This document shows, one piece after another, positions 44,979 to 52,637 of a DNA stretch of 64,000 nucleotides. This DNA is from DTU098 sp964498525. GTDB lineage: Bacteria; Bacillota; Desulfotomaculia; Desulfotomaculales; Pelotomaculaceae. The notes under the pieces are model-generated. The model searched no databases and had not been told where the DNA came from. It saw nothing but the letters and a program-made list of their open reading frames with translations. The translations under genes were made by a program, and so were the position numbers. How positions within the stretch are numbered: the first letter of the stretch is position 1; the number at the start of each line of letters is the position of its first letter. The stretch lies in the NCBI GenBank assembly GCA_964498525.1, contig CAZCGU010000009.1, positions 62,001 through 126,000 of the forward strand. Direction: 5' to 3'.

Positions 44979-45181
44979 TTACATTAATACCAAGCAGACA
45001 AAGGGTTGTTTTAATATTCTTTTAACTGTTTTTATGGGGATGTCCTTAACTGGGTGAGTTACCGTAACTTTCCCTTTTTTAGTTGGGTGTTTAAAATGAT
45101 GATGATCTCAATCGTTTCAAAATAGTACCACCCGTCCTTTTTTATAATTTGTATGATCTCTCGTGATGAATAACTTTTCAT
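44979..45181 (-). pseudogene. hicA: HicA-type toxin, frameshifted
   Basis: The minus strand reads MKSYSSREIIQIIKKDGWYY, then after a frame change near 45105-45115 DHHHFKHPTKKGKVTVTHP and VKDIPIKTVKRILKQ. This is a whole HicA mRNA-interferase double-stranded-RNA-binding fold with its catalytic His region. The frame change removes function. It is divergent from hicB, unlike the usual co-directional hicAB. Confidence 0.85.
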
Positions 45182-45198
45182 TAACGGTGCGGGAATTA

Positions 45199-45218
45199 CC
45201 TTAGGATAATTCCTAAGG
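45199..45218. promoter_or_regulatory. Palindrome between divergent hicA and hicB
   Basis: CCTTAGGATAATTCCTAAGG is a perfect 8-bp inverted repeat with a 4-bp centre. It lies between the two divergent starts and touches the hicB ribosome site. It is a likely operator for HicB autoregulation. Confidence 0.65.
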
Positions 45219-45232
45219 AAAGGAGTTGTGAA

Positions 45233-45646
45233 ATGTTTAGAGACAGATATATATATCTTGCAATATTCGATTATGCTGCCGATGGCATATCTATTGAGTT
45301 TCCGGATCTGCCCGGCTGCCTGCCCTGCGCTCATACAACAGAAGATGCTGTTAAAAATGCCAGGGAAGCCCTGGGTTTACACCTATACTGCATGGAAAAA
45401 GATAAAGATGAAATTCCCGAACCAGCACCAATAGATAAGATAAGGCTGGAGTCCAACCAAGCAGTTGTTTTGGTAGAAGTTTGGATGCCTTTAATCAGAG
45501 ATGCAATTGAAAATAGAGCGGTGAAAAAAACCCTTACTATACCTAAGTGGCTTAATGATCTAGCTGAAGATAAGCATGTTAATTTCTCACACATTCTACA
45601 AGAAGCCTTAAAAGAACGACTTGGCATAAACGCTTCCAAACAATAA
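45233..45646 (+). CDS. hicB: HicB-type antitoxin with ribbon-helix-helix end
   Basis: 137 aa. The partially degraded RNase-H-like fold is AIFDYAADGISIEFPDLPGC followed by EDAVKNAREALGLHLYCMEK. The C-terminal RHH-type segment is KKTLTIPKWLNDLAEDKHVN. AAAGGAG precedes the ATG. It neutralises HicA and binds its own operator. Here the cognate toxin is broken, so it is an orphan antitoxin. Confidence 0.9.
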   Translation: MFRDRYIYLAIFDYAADGISIEFPDLPGCLPCAHTTEDAVKNAREALGLHLYCMEKDKDEIPEPAPIDKIRLESNQAVVLVEVWMPLIRDAIENRAVKKTLTIPKWLNDLAEDKHVNFSHILQEALKERLGINASKQ

Positions 45647-45785
45647 AAATATTATAATATATAATTAAATCCGCTATATCTTCAAAATCAGGCTACCATG
45701 ATGTAGATGTCTAAGGGTGATCTTTGAGGTTGTAAAAAGCGATTTTTCCTGCAATGATAGACCGAAAAATAACTGCAAATAAGCT

Positions 45786-45845
45786 AAAAGGAGTTTCCAC
45801 GCAATTTATCGAAATATTGGATAATATGGAAATAACCATCCAAAT
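45786..45845 (+). repeat. Dispersed repeat, copy R2
   Basis: AAAAGGAGTTTCCACGCAAT, then TTATCGAAATATTGGATAAT and ATGGAAATAACCATCC. Most complete copy. In one frame it reads STQFIEILDNMEITIQ, which could be the tail of a protein, so the repeat may be coding in origin. Confidence 0.75.
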
Positions 45846-45877
45846 GAATCTCAGGATAACAAGGGTGAGGATGCCAG

Positions 45878-46924
45878 ATGAAAAGAAACAGGGAATCCTT
45901 TAGAGGCTGCCTGATGGGCGGGGCTATTGGCGACGCCCTGGGCTGGCCTGTTGAATTTATGAAATATCGTGATATAATCCGCCGTTACGGTCCTGACGGA
46001 ATTCAAGATCTGCAGCTGCAGTCCTATGGCCGGGCGGAGATTACCGACGATACGCAAATGACTCTTTTTACCGCTGAGGGAATCTTGAGAGCAGAAACCA
46101 GAGGTAATCAAAAAGGGATATGCCATCCGCCGTCAGTTGTTTTCTTTGCTTATCAGAGCTGGCTGTCGACCCAGGGGTACGCAAGGAGCAGTGATTGCGA
46201 ATGGATTTATGACGGATGGCTTCTTGGTGTAAAAGAACTTCATGCAACAAGAGCGCTTGGAAGTACATGCCTGTCAGCCCTTGCAAGCAAAAAACAAGGG
46301 ACCATAAAAGAACCCATTAATAACAGCAAAGGCTGCGGGGGTGTAATGAGGGTTGCTCCGGCAGGGTTGTTTTATCCAGAAGAAAACGCCTTCAATATGG
46401 CGGCTGAATTTGCCGCCCTTACACATGGACATCCGTCAGGTTATTTGTCGGCAGGCGCCCTGGCCCATATTATTGCTGCAATTATTGCCGGGCAGGATCT
46501 TGAAACTGCAGTTAAAGATACAATTGGGGAGCTGAAAGCCCATGCCGGCCATGAACAATGCGCCGGCAGCCTGGATCAGGCTATTGCACTGGCGGACAGC
46601 GGGCTTCCCCCTGTCGAGGCTATAACGCGGCTTGGTGAAGGATGGGTTGGTGAAGAAGCCCTGGCGATTGCAGTATATTGCGCATTGAAGCATCAGGACA
46701 ATTTCAAGAAAGCGCTGGCGGCTTCAGTTAACCATAACGGCGACAGCGACAGCACCGGCGCCATTACCGGTAATATCCTGGGAGCGTATTTAGGATTAAG
46801 CAGGATCCCTTTAGACTGGACCGAAAACGTTGAATTGGCTGAGGTTACGCTGCAGATTGCAGATGATCTGCTGACCGGGTATCAAGACAGCCGGGAATGG
46901 CGGGAAAGGTATCCGGGTTACTAA
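45878..46924 (+). CDS. ADP-ribosylglycohydrolase family protein
   Basis: 348 aa. Motifs GCLMGGAIGDALGWPVEF and ITDDTQMTLFTAEG carry the magnesium ligands. Later come CGGVMRVAP, THGHPSGYLSAGALA and HNGDSDSTGAITGNILGAYLG. The fold removes ADP-ribose from proteins or nucleic acid (DraG/ARH). Its target is unknown. It seems intact in the middle of decayed genes, and could reverse ADP-ribosylation by a toxin or phage. Confidence 0.9.
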   Translation: MKRNRESFRGCLMGGAIGDALGWPVEFMKYRDIIRRYGPDGIQDLQLQSYGRAEITDDTQMTLFTAEGILRAETRGNQKGICHPPSVVFFAYQSWLSTQGYARSSDCEWIYDGWLLGVKELHATRALGSTCLSALASKKQGTIKEPINNSKGCGGVMRVAPAGLFYPEENAFNMAAEFAALTHGHPSGYLSAGALAHIIAAIIAGQDLETAVKDTIGELKAHAGHEQCAGSLDQAIALADSGLPPVEAITRLGEGWVGEEALAIAVYCALKHQDNFKKALAASVNHNGDSDSTGAITGNILGAYLGLSRIPLDWTENVELAEVTLQIADDLLTGYQDSREWRERYPGY

Positions 46925-46960
46925 GAACCTTTATGTAACCTATTTGACCAGGCCAATATG

Positions 46961-47210
46961 AAAATATTTTATCCGCAAGACATACTGTTGTCATGCCGGG
47001 AGGTTTATCATTTAATTGTAAGGGGGGAGAAAAATTGGCCAGGAAAAGAGATTCCATCAGCCAGGCCAGAGGCCTTCTGTACGGTTTGGCCAGGCTTCTT
47101 GGCGATGTGAACGCGGTTAGAAAAGGTACGGTAGGAAAAAGGTTAGTAAGAAGAACAGCCGGCAAGACGACGGGCAGGCTGCTCGGGAGGCTTTTCAAGT
47201 AAATATCTTT
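46961..47210 (+). repeat. Duplicated 250-bp segment, copy 2
   Basis: Matches 40362-40611, including the TGTCATGCCGG and TTTATCATTT blocks and the whole small gene. Confidence 0.85.
47035..47202 (+). CDS. Small basic protein, paralogue 2
   Basis: 55 aa from TTG 47035 with AAGGGGGGAG upstream. It differs from the 40441 paralogue mostly by K/R and similar exchanges (SQARGLLYGLARLLGDVNAV, then KRLVRRTAGKTTGRLLGRLF). Conservation of the protein despite DNA divergence suggests selection. Function unknown. Confidence 0.6.
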   Translation: MARKRDSISQARGLLYGLARLLGDVNAVRKGTVGKRLVRRTAGKTTGRLLGRLFK

Positions 47211-47214
47211 GCTG

Positions 47215-47405
47215 GGGGCGTATTCCTGATGTATATTCTCATATCTCCTTCATCGCGGCGCATCTGGAGGATCCCGCGGACATGAAAGCCCTGGTGGACA
47301 CGATATACAGGTATTACTCTTTTGTGCCCAAAAAGGGCCTCAGGAAATTCCTGGATAATTACAAGTTTTACTTCAAGTTAGAAGAAAGAGCCGCCGCCGG
47401 GTAGT
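47215..47405 (+). pseudogene. C-terminal tail of an unknown protein
   Basis: An open frame without its own start reads DVYSHISFIAAHLEDPADMK then ALVDTIYRYYSFVPKKGLRK and ends KLEERAAAG. Parts recur in degraded form at 39452-39550 and as a deleted trace at 40640-40680. The parent gene was not recognised. Confidence 0.5.
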
Positions 47406-47871
47406 GAGCATGGATAAATTGCTTATCAGGCCCCAGATCCGAGAAGGGGGATATTGACAATTAGCACAACTTACTTTCCCATCGAAAAAATCCAAAAATT
47501 ACGGAAAAGAATCAATAAATGCTGTCTTCTTCGAACCAAAAGGAAGGTTGGAGTTGCAGCAAAGTTAACATAATGCAGGTTTTTACCGTGCCCCCATCAC
47601 TTAAAATTAAAGACGGCTGGAAATTATGTGCGTACGAATTTAGAGAGCGGGACAACGGGTAACGGATTTGTTTATGCACTTGCAAAAGACAGCCCATTTC
47701 CGGAACCTAATTCTTCATTAACAAGTGGCTTTGGCAGGAGGGGAACAGTCCCTCTGGTAGTATCTCCTCGCCGCAGGTGAATTTGTTCAGTATGGGAGGC
47801 TGGAGATTATGGAAAATATGTTCAAGTAGACAGATATTATTTCCCGCCCTTTTGCGGTAAGACATTATTAC
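47406..47871. other. Intergenic region, probably decayed coding sequence
   Basis: No supported gene. Short frames such as KDGWKLCAYEFRERDNG look protein-like but are interrupted. Confidence 0.35.
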
Positions 47872-47888
47872 AGTAATACGGTATTACT
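47872..47888. promoter_or_regulatory. Palindrome upstream of the AbrB-type antitoxin
   Basis: AGTAATAC-G-GTATTACT is a perfect inverted repeat 18 bp before the antitoxin ATG. Short palindromes at this place are typical autoregulation sites of AbrB/MazE-type antitoxins. Confidence 0.6.
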
Positions 47889-47906
47889 ACTATGGAGGGA
47901 AATATT

Positions 47907-48242
47907 ATGGAATACACAATACTAACGTCGAAAGGCCAGGTCACTGTCCCAAAGGAGATTCGTGAGAAATTCAAGTGGAAAGAAGGTACCAGGCTAAAGT
48001 TTTTTATCGATGGTGAAGAGTTGAAGGTAAAGGAAGTTACTATCCTTGACGAGATGGAAGATTTGATTAAGAAAGACCTGATAGATTTAGGTTAGGGCGG
48101 AGAAGAATTTAAAGCCAAACTACTTGAGCGAAAGGCCGCTATTAATCAAGCCTTTGATAGATTATTGGAAGAAAGGCTTGAAGAGGAAACTGTGCCTCTG
48201 GAGGAGGCCATCAGTAGTATCGAGAATGAAGAAAAATTATGA
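47907..48242 (+). pseudogene. AbrB/MazE-type antitoxin interrupted by an in-frame TAG
   Basis: The first 62 codons read MEYTILTSKGQVTVPKEIRE, a SpoVT/AbrB DNA-binding domain, ending DLIDLG before TAG (48093-48095). The same frame continues without a start as GGEEFKAKLLERKAAINQAF, ending EEAISSIENEEKL at 48242. It overlaps the toxin start by 17 bp, as an intact antitoxin gene would. The DNA-binding half may still be made (47907-48095); the toxin-binding tail is lost unless the stop is read through. Confidence 0.75.
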
Positions 48243-48516
48243 AATCCGGCTATCCAGAGGAGCCGTTGGGGATCTGAAAAAAATGGAAACTGCTCTCAGA
48301 GATTTTATATACAGTAGAATTTACGAGATTGCAGAAAACCCATATAAGAGTGAGAAATTATCCGGTCCGTTTAAAGAACTACGTTCTCAACACAGCAAAT
48401 TCAGAGGTGTGGAATACCGGATTATTTATTATATTGACGAGGATGGCAAATTAATAATCATTGCTTTGGTGGGGAGCGGGGAAAACATTTATAAAGAACT
48501 GTCCAGAAGATTATGA
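48226..48516 (+). CDS. relE: RelE/ParE-family toxin
   Basis: 96 aa. KKNYEIRLSRGAVGDLKKME start, then RIYEIAENPYKSEKLSGPFK and the typical FRGVEYRIIYYIDEDGKLIII end. It is a ribosome-dependent mRNA interferase or gyrase toxin by family. The ATG lies inside the antitoxin tail. With the antitoxin tail cut by TAG, the toxin may be inactive, weakly translated or controlled elsewhere. Confidence 0.85.
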   Translation: MKKNYEIRLSRGAVGDLKKMETALRDFIYSRIYEIAENPYKSEKLSGPFKELRSQHSKFRGVEYRIIYYIDEDGKLIIIALVGSGENIYKELSRRL

Positions 48517-48577
48517 TAAGTGCATTTTAATTTCAAAAACAATTTATGATAGACTGCCAATAATAGACTGCAATACA

Positions 48578-48632
48578 ACAAAAGGATTTCCTTGCAATTT
48601 ATCAGAATATTGGATAATGTGGAAATAATAAG
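48578..48632 (+). repeat. Dispersed repeat, copy R3
   Basis: AAAGGATTTCCTTGCAATTT then ATCAGAATATTGGATAATGT. It lies about 70 bp before the BrxF-like fragment. Confidence 0.75.
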
Positions 48633-48704
48633 TTGGAGCTATATTCAGGACATGAAATATGATGAAGGGAGTATTGAGACCTGGGCGCCACGATAAATGT
48701 ATCT

Positions 48705-49043
48705 ATGCTGAACAAAAATGTATCTATGCTGAACAAAGACGTGCTGAAAAAAACGGTCGCCCCGATCATTCTTTGCTCCTTTCCGAACAGGGTGGCAAAG
48801 CTTATGGAAGGCGGCCACTATGTGCCGCTGAACCTGAATATCAAGCTAGCTGAGGCATTGTTAAAAATTCCACCATCGCAGCGCAGCCAAAAAGCCAACG
48901 AAGAACTGATGAAGATCATTTCCCAATGCCATGAGCCCACGTTTCTTGAGAACTATGAAATTCTGTTTGATCCCCGTTATGATATTGACGCAATCAAGGT
49001 TTTCACTGAATTATCACGGTGGCAAAAGGTTGTCAAATTTTAG
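48705..49043 (+). pseudogene. BrxF-like (BREX type 3) P-loop protein, decayed
   Basis: 112 codons. The text HYVPLNLNIKLAEALLKIPP, SQRSQKANEELM and ENYEILFDPRYDIDAIKVFT matches the body of BREX-3 BrxF. The Walker A region is scrambled (ILCSFPNRVAKLMEG instead of GxxGxGKT), and the C-terminus is cut after LSRWQKVV. It is probably a remnant of a BREX-3 locus. No pglZ, brxC or pglX was found. Confidence 0.65.
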
Positions 49044-49369
49044 GATGATCATTACCATTTACACTAAAGAGTATTCACACCCAAAAAGACGCCCGAGCAG
49101 AAAGCCGCAAAGCTTTCTACAATGTGCTTCCCTGGTCCTGGCCATGGACTTGGTGGCGACCACGGCCTCGCTCCTCCTGCTCCTTAAAACGGCTTCAAGC
49201 CGGTTTTCCTCAGTGTCCTGTACTGCATATTCTCCTCCTGTTTGAAAAAAGCTCCGATCCTGATTATTTTACCAGTTCCGCAACTAAAAGAGAAATATTG
49301 TTTTGTTGTTATTATTTGCGGATTGAAGTAAAATCTTATAACAATACTACTCAAAAATAATTTAAAATC
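49044..49369. other. Intergenic region
   Basis: No supported gene. A GC-rich part (49075-49245) contrasts with an AT-rich end and may be a decayed coding remnant. Confidence 0.35.
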
Positions 49370-49672
49370 TCACATCATCCACTCATACTGCCGCCTGCCG
49401 TAAAGTATCCGGCGAATCTGCACAGTATCGTCTTTGACAACATAGAAAACCATATAGCTGTCCACAATCAAAGTCCTATACCCTCGCAGCTTGAGCTGCG
49501 GGTCTTTCAGAAGAGGGCGCCGCTCAGGCATTTGCATCAGACTGCCGATTTTTTCAACAATTTTATCGTAGTAGTTGATTGCAGCGTCCGGCGACAGAGT
49601 ATTGAGATAATCCACAATGTCGTTCAAGTCCTGCTGTGCGGCAGGATACATTTTCAGCTTATATTTTCCCAT
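49370..49672 (-). CDS. RelE/ParE-family toxin
   Basis: 100 aa. YKLKMYPAAQQDLNDIVDYL, then SLMQMPERRPLLKDPQLKLR and GYRTLIVDSYMVFYVV, ending RRILYGRRQYEWMM. The pattern is ParE/RelE with the tail Tyr/Arg residues intact. It overlaps the antitoxin by 14 bp on the minus strand. The pair appears complete. Confidence 0.9.
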   Translation of the reverse strand: MGKYKLKMYPAAQQDLNDIVDYLNTLSPDAAINYYDKIVEKIGSLMQMPERRPLLKDPQLKLRGYRTLIVDSYMVFYVVKDDTVQIRRILYGRRQYEWMM

Positions 49673-49931
49673 GCACGTTGACTCTTAGCTTCTTTGCAAA
49701 TTCAAAAAAGTCCTTTCCTTCAGCGCCATTTGCAATTTCAGCTTCGGCTTCGGCCAGCTTTGCGTAAAGCTCAAGCTGTGCCTGCTGCCTTTCATAGACT
49801 TCAATGCTCATAACCACCAAGTCGCCAACACCGTTTTTAGTAATAAAAACCGGCTCACGGGCGTTGTGGCAAAACTCTGAGATTTCATTCGCATTATTTC
49901 TCAGGTCGGAAATCGGTCTGATCTTCGGCAT
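49659..49931 (-). CDS. Phd/YefM-family antitoxin
   Basis: 90 aa from ATG 49931 with GGGAG upstream. MPKIRPISDLRNNANEISEF then REPVFITKNGVGDLVVMSIE is the Phd/YefM DNA-binding fold. The tail is helical and charged and would cover the toxin. It is transcribed before the toxin gene, as usual, and likely represses its own promoter. Confidence 0.9.
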   Translation of the reverse strand: MPKIRPISDLRNNANEISEFCHNAREPVFITKNGVGDLVVMSIEVYERQQAQLELYAKLAEAEAEIANGAEGKDFFEFAKKLRVNVHGKI

Positions 49932-50023
49932 GTTTCTCAGCTCCCGATCTATCAATATTTATACTGTTATTATATCAGGAAATTGAGAGACCAGCAACCA
50001 GAGGTACGGTGCTCCGGGAGAAT

Positions 50024-50794
50024 TTATTGCTTTCCGGCACAATAATATTGAATGGCGTCATTATAGTACGCAGCTAGGCCGGGGGCATACTTATCGTAGT
50101 ATGCGGTAAACCTCTCGTCGGTAACATACATCTGTCCCAGCCCGCTGAAAACTTCAACTGAACACTGATAAAAATTGTCGCTGATGAATTTCCTTGACCT
50201 GCCGACTACTTCCTGTACTTGCAGATCATCATGGGATACTTTGGCGTTGTATAGATCGCAAAGGTCCTTGAGGTTTTGCATTTGCGCCCCGTTTATTCGT
50301 TCCCAGTCTTCTTTGGTGTATTTTGCGGTTTTCGCCATTGACTCCTTATAGGCGTCAGTTTTTCCCCAGCGCTCTTTTACCTCGTCCTCGTACTGTTTTT
50401 GTTCCTCCAGCATTTGATCATAATCAAAGCCTGCGAACATATCCTTTTTAGCCATTTTATTACCACCTTCTAAATTTTTTAATGTTTCTCTGGCCAGCTG
50501 AGATAAATTGAGGTACCTGGCCGCTCTCTTTTCCAGGTAATCAGCCTGCATTCTTAATGCGTCCCGCCTATCGAACGAGGGGTTGTTCAGTATCTCACGG
50601 ATCCTGGCCAGGGGGAAATCAAGCTCCCTGAAAAAGAGTATCTGCTGAAGCTTTTCTACATCTTCCGGAGAGTAAATCCTGTAGCCTGCCTCTGTCCTGG
50701 CATACGGTGTTAACAGCCCGATTTTGTCGTAGTACCGCAAAGTCCTGAGCGTCACGCCCGCCAGCTGTGCCACCTGGTTCACCGTATAACCCAC
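50024..50794 (-). CDS. MerR-family regulator with TipAS drug-binding domain
   Basis: 256 aa from GTG 50794 with GGGAGGTT upstream on the minus strand. The N-terminal MerR HTH is YTVNQVAQLAGVTLRTLRYY. A coiled coil follows. The C-terminal ~140 residues form a TipAS domain (MFAGFDYDQMLEEQKQYEDE, ending YCAGKQ), which senses thiopeptides or other drugs. It lies directly downstream of the truncated rifampin-phosphotransferase-like gene, suggesting a drug-response unit. Confidence 0.9.
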   Translation of the reverse strand: MGYTVNQVAQLAGVTLRTLRYYDKIGLLTPYARTEAGYRIYSPEDVEKLQQILFFRELDFPLARIREILNNPSFDRRDALRMQADYLEKRAARYLNLSQLARETLKNLEGGNKMAKKDMFAGFDYDQMLEEQKQYEDEVKERWGKTDAYKESMAKTAKYTKEDWERINGAQMQNLKDLCDLYNAKVSHDDLQVQEVVGRSRKFISDNFYQCSVEVFSGLGQMYVTDERFTAYYDKYAPGLAAYYNDAIQYYCAGKQ

Positions 50795-50844
50795 GGGATA
50801 ACCTCCCTTCGCAGTCAATAATAAACCATTACCCATGGTCAAGG

Positions 50845-52146
50845 TCAAGCAGCGGTTTGTTGTTTTTTTCTTTTACCAGGGCGCGCCGCTGTTTGGCACT
50901 CTTCTCTTTCCACGAATTCCCGCACAGCCCGGCTGAATATTTCATCGACGTTGAGCAGTAATTCGGGCAGCCGCTTCTTTAAAAATGGATATTCAAGCAG
51001 CCGGGTGACCACGTCGGAATACAGCCTGCCGCCGGCTTCCACCAGGAGGTCGCTCTCTCCCAGCGGCGTACTTTTACCCAAGGGAATTAGAGTCCTCAAC
51101 ACCGATATTCCCAGGGGTTTGATGGCTTCGGTCATCATCTGCATATGACCGAATGACAGGAAAAGGCGCACTTGAGTACCGGTTTCTGCCGGTGGAACGG
51201 GGTAGAGCGTGGTAATCGGCCGGCTCTGCAAAATAGATATTTCGCCGTCCACCAGGCACCACTCAATATCCTGGGGGCTGCCAAAATGTGCTTCAATGCT
51301 TCGTCCCGTTCGCGCCAGCCTAATTGCCTGCTCATCCGACAGGGACGGAGCAGTCTGCCTGTCGCCCGTAATGTCCACTTTGTCAGTGCCGCCCTCGAGC
51401 CTGGCATAGACGGCGGTTTCTTTTCTGGCGATTTGCTTTTTGATTATGTTGCCGGCTTTCACCTGGTAAAGATCAGCCGAGACTATGCCCAATACCAGCG
51501 CTTCTCCCAGGCCGAAGCTGGCGTCAATGGACACGATCCTGCGGTTGCCGGTTACCGGATCGGCCGTAAACATGATTCCGGATACCTCGGGAAAGACCAT
51601 CTGCTGCACCACCACCGACAAAAAAACCGCCTGGTGGCCAAATCCGTTCCGGGCGCGGTAAACGATGGCCCGGTCGGTAAACAGTGATGCCCAGCATTTC
51701 CTTATCGATTGCAGCAGCTGTCCGGCGCCTTTGACGTTCAAGTAAGTTTCCTGCTGGCCGGCAAATGAAGCTGTCGGCAGGTCCTCCGCCGTGGCGCTGG
51801 AACGGACGGCGTACTCCCGGTCTGCGCCGTACTTTTGCCACCCTTCGATTACAGCCGATTCAACCCTTTCGGGGACGGAGACGGACTGCAGGTAGTCCCG
51901 GGTCCGCCGGCCCAGTTCGCTGATTTCGTCCAGTTGGTCCGGTTTAAGCCGGTCAAGCATATCCATCAATCCGTCCATCTCAGGGCTGGCCGCGATGAAC
52001 TCCCTGTATGCCCGTGTGGTAACGCAAAACCCCCGGGGGACGGGAAATCCAGCCCGGCTCAATTCCCCCAGATTGCCGCCCTTTCCTCCCACGTCAGGCA
52101 GACGGGTGCTGTCTATCTCGTTGAAGTCAAGCACGTATGGGTTCAC
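50845..52146 (-). CDS. Truncated rifampin phosphotransferase/PEP synthase-like protein
   Basis: 433 aa against about 865 for Rph. The N-terminal ATP-grasp domain is intact (VGGKGGNLGELSRAGFPVPR, AVRSSATAEDLPTASFAGQQ, DIEWCLVDGEISILQSRPIT). Residues about 325-415 resemble the start of the rifampin-binding domain (LFLSFGHMQMMTEAIKPLGI). The phosphohistidine swivel domain is absent, so phosphoryl transfer is not expected. The tail RPGKRKKQQTAA looks like read-through of a junction. It is possibly a decayed resistance gene or a reduced ATP-binding paralogue. Confidence 0.82.
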   Translation of the reverse strand: MNPYVLDFNEIDSTRLPDVGGKGGNLGELSRAGFPVPRGFCVTTRAYREFIAASPEMDGLMDMLDRLKPDQLDEISELGRRTRDYLQSVSVPERVESAVIEGWQKYGADREYAVRSSATAEDLPTASFAGQQETYLNVKGAGQLLQSIRKCWASLFTDRAIVYRARNGFGHQAVFLSVVVQQMVFPEVSGIMFTADPVTGNRRIVSIDASFGLGEALVLGIVSADLYQVKAGNIIKKQIARKETAVYARLEGGTDKVDITGDRQTAPSLSDEQAIRLARTGRSIEAHFGSPQDIEWCLVDGEISILQSRPITTLYPVPPAETGTQVRLFLSFGHMQMMTEAIKPLGISVLRTLIPLGKSTPLGESDLLVEAGGRLYSDVVTRLLEYPFLKKRLPELLLNVDEIFSRAVREFVEREECQTAARPGKRKKQQTAA

Positions 52147-52637
52147 TTAACCCACCTCTTTGGAGAAATGAAATATTATATTCTAAGTGTTTTCTTAATG
52201 ATAGAACCATATTCTTGTTTGGAGAAATGTGCAGGTACAATAAGACGATATTGTTTATGTCTTGTCAGGGAAAGCCATTTTATGAAGAAAAGTTTTTTCT
52301 TGGTGTTGGTTGTTAACCCATCTATTTGCCAATCATAGTAGTTTTTACTAATTAGGTTGTCAATTGGAAAGGAATATCATAAAATTATGTCGAATACCAC
52401 TTGAGGCTAATATTGGCAGATATTAAGTTTGGTTTTTAAACGGACCGTCCGAGCTAGCAGTTGTGCTTTAACTAATGTCTATAATGGGAAGGTCAAAAAG
52501 CGTTTTTATTCGAATTTCACAGAAAGTAACTTATAAAGGGAAATCCAGCATTAATGTCGGCTATTCCAATAATTAAGAGGAATTACCGACAGTTTAGCGG
52601 GTACGCGGGAGTTAGGCGAAATCAAGGAGGGTATGTA
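52147..52637. other. Intergenic boundary region
   Basis: About 490 bp, AT-rich, without a supported gene. Composition shifts here from GC-rich to AT-rich, consistent with the edge of acquired DNA. Confidence 0.45.

Noticed and set aside
40362..47210. Duplicated blocks as an insertion sequence
   Set aside because: No transposase and no terminal inverted repeats; better explained as segmental duplication.
47406..47871. CRISPR-like or RNA gene in the gap before the AbrB antitoxin
   Set aside because: No regular repeats and no stable RNA structure seen; more like decayed coding sequence.
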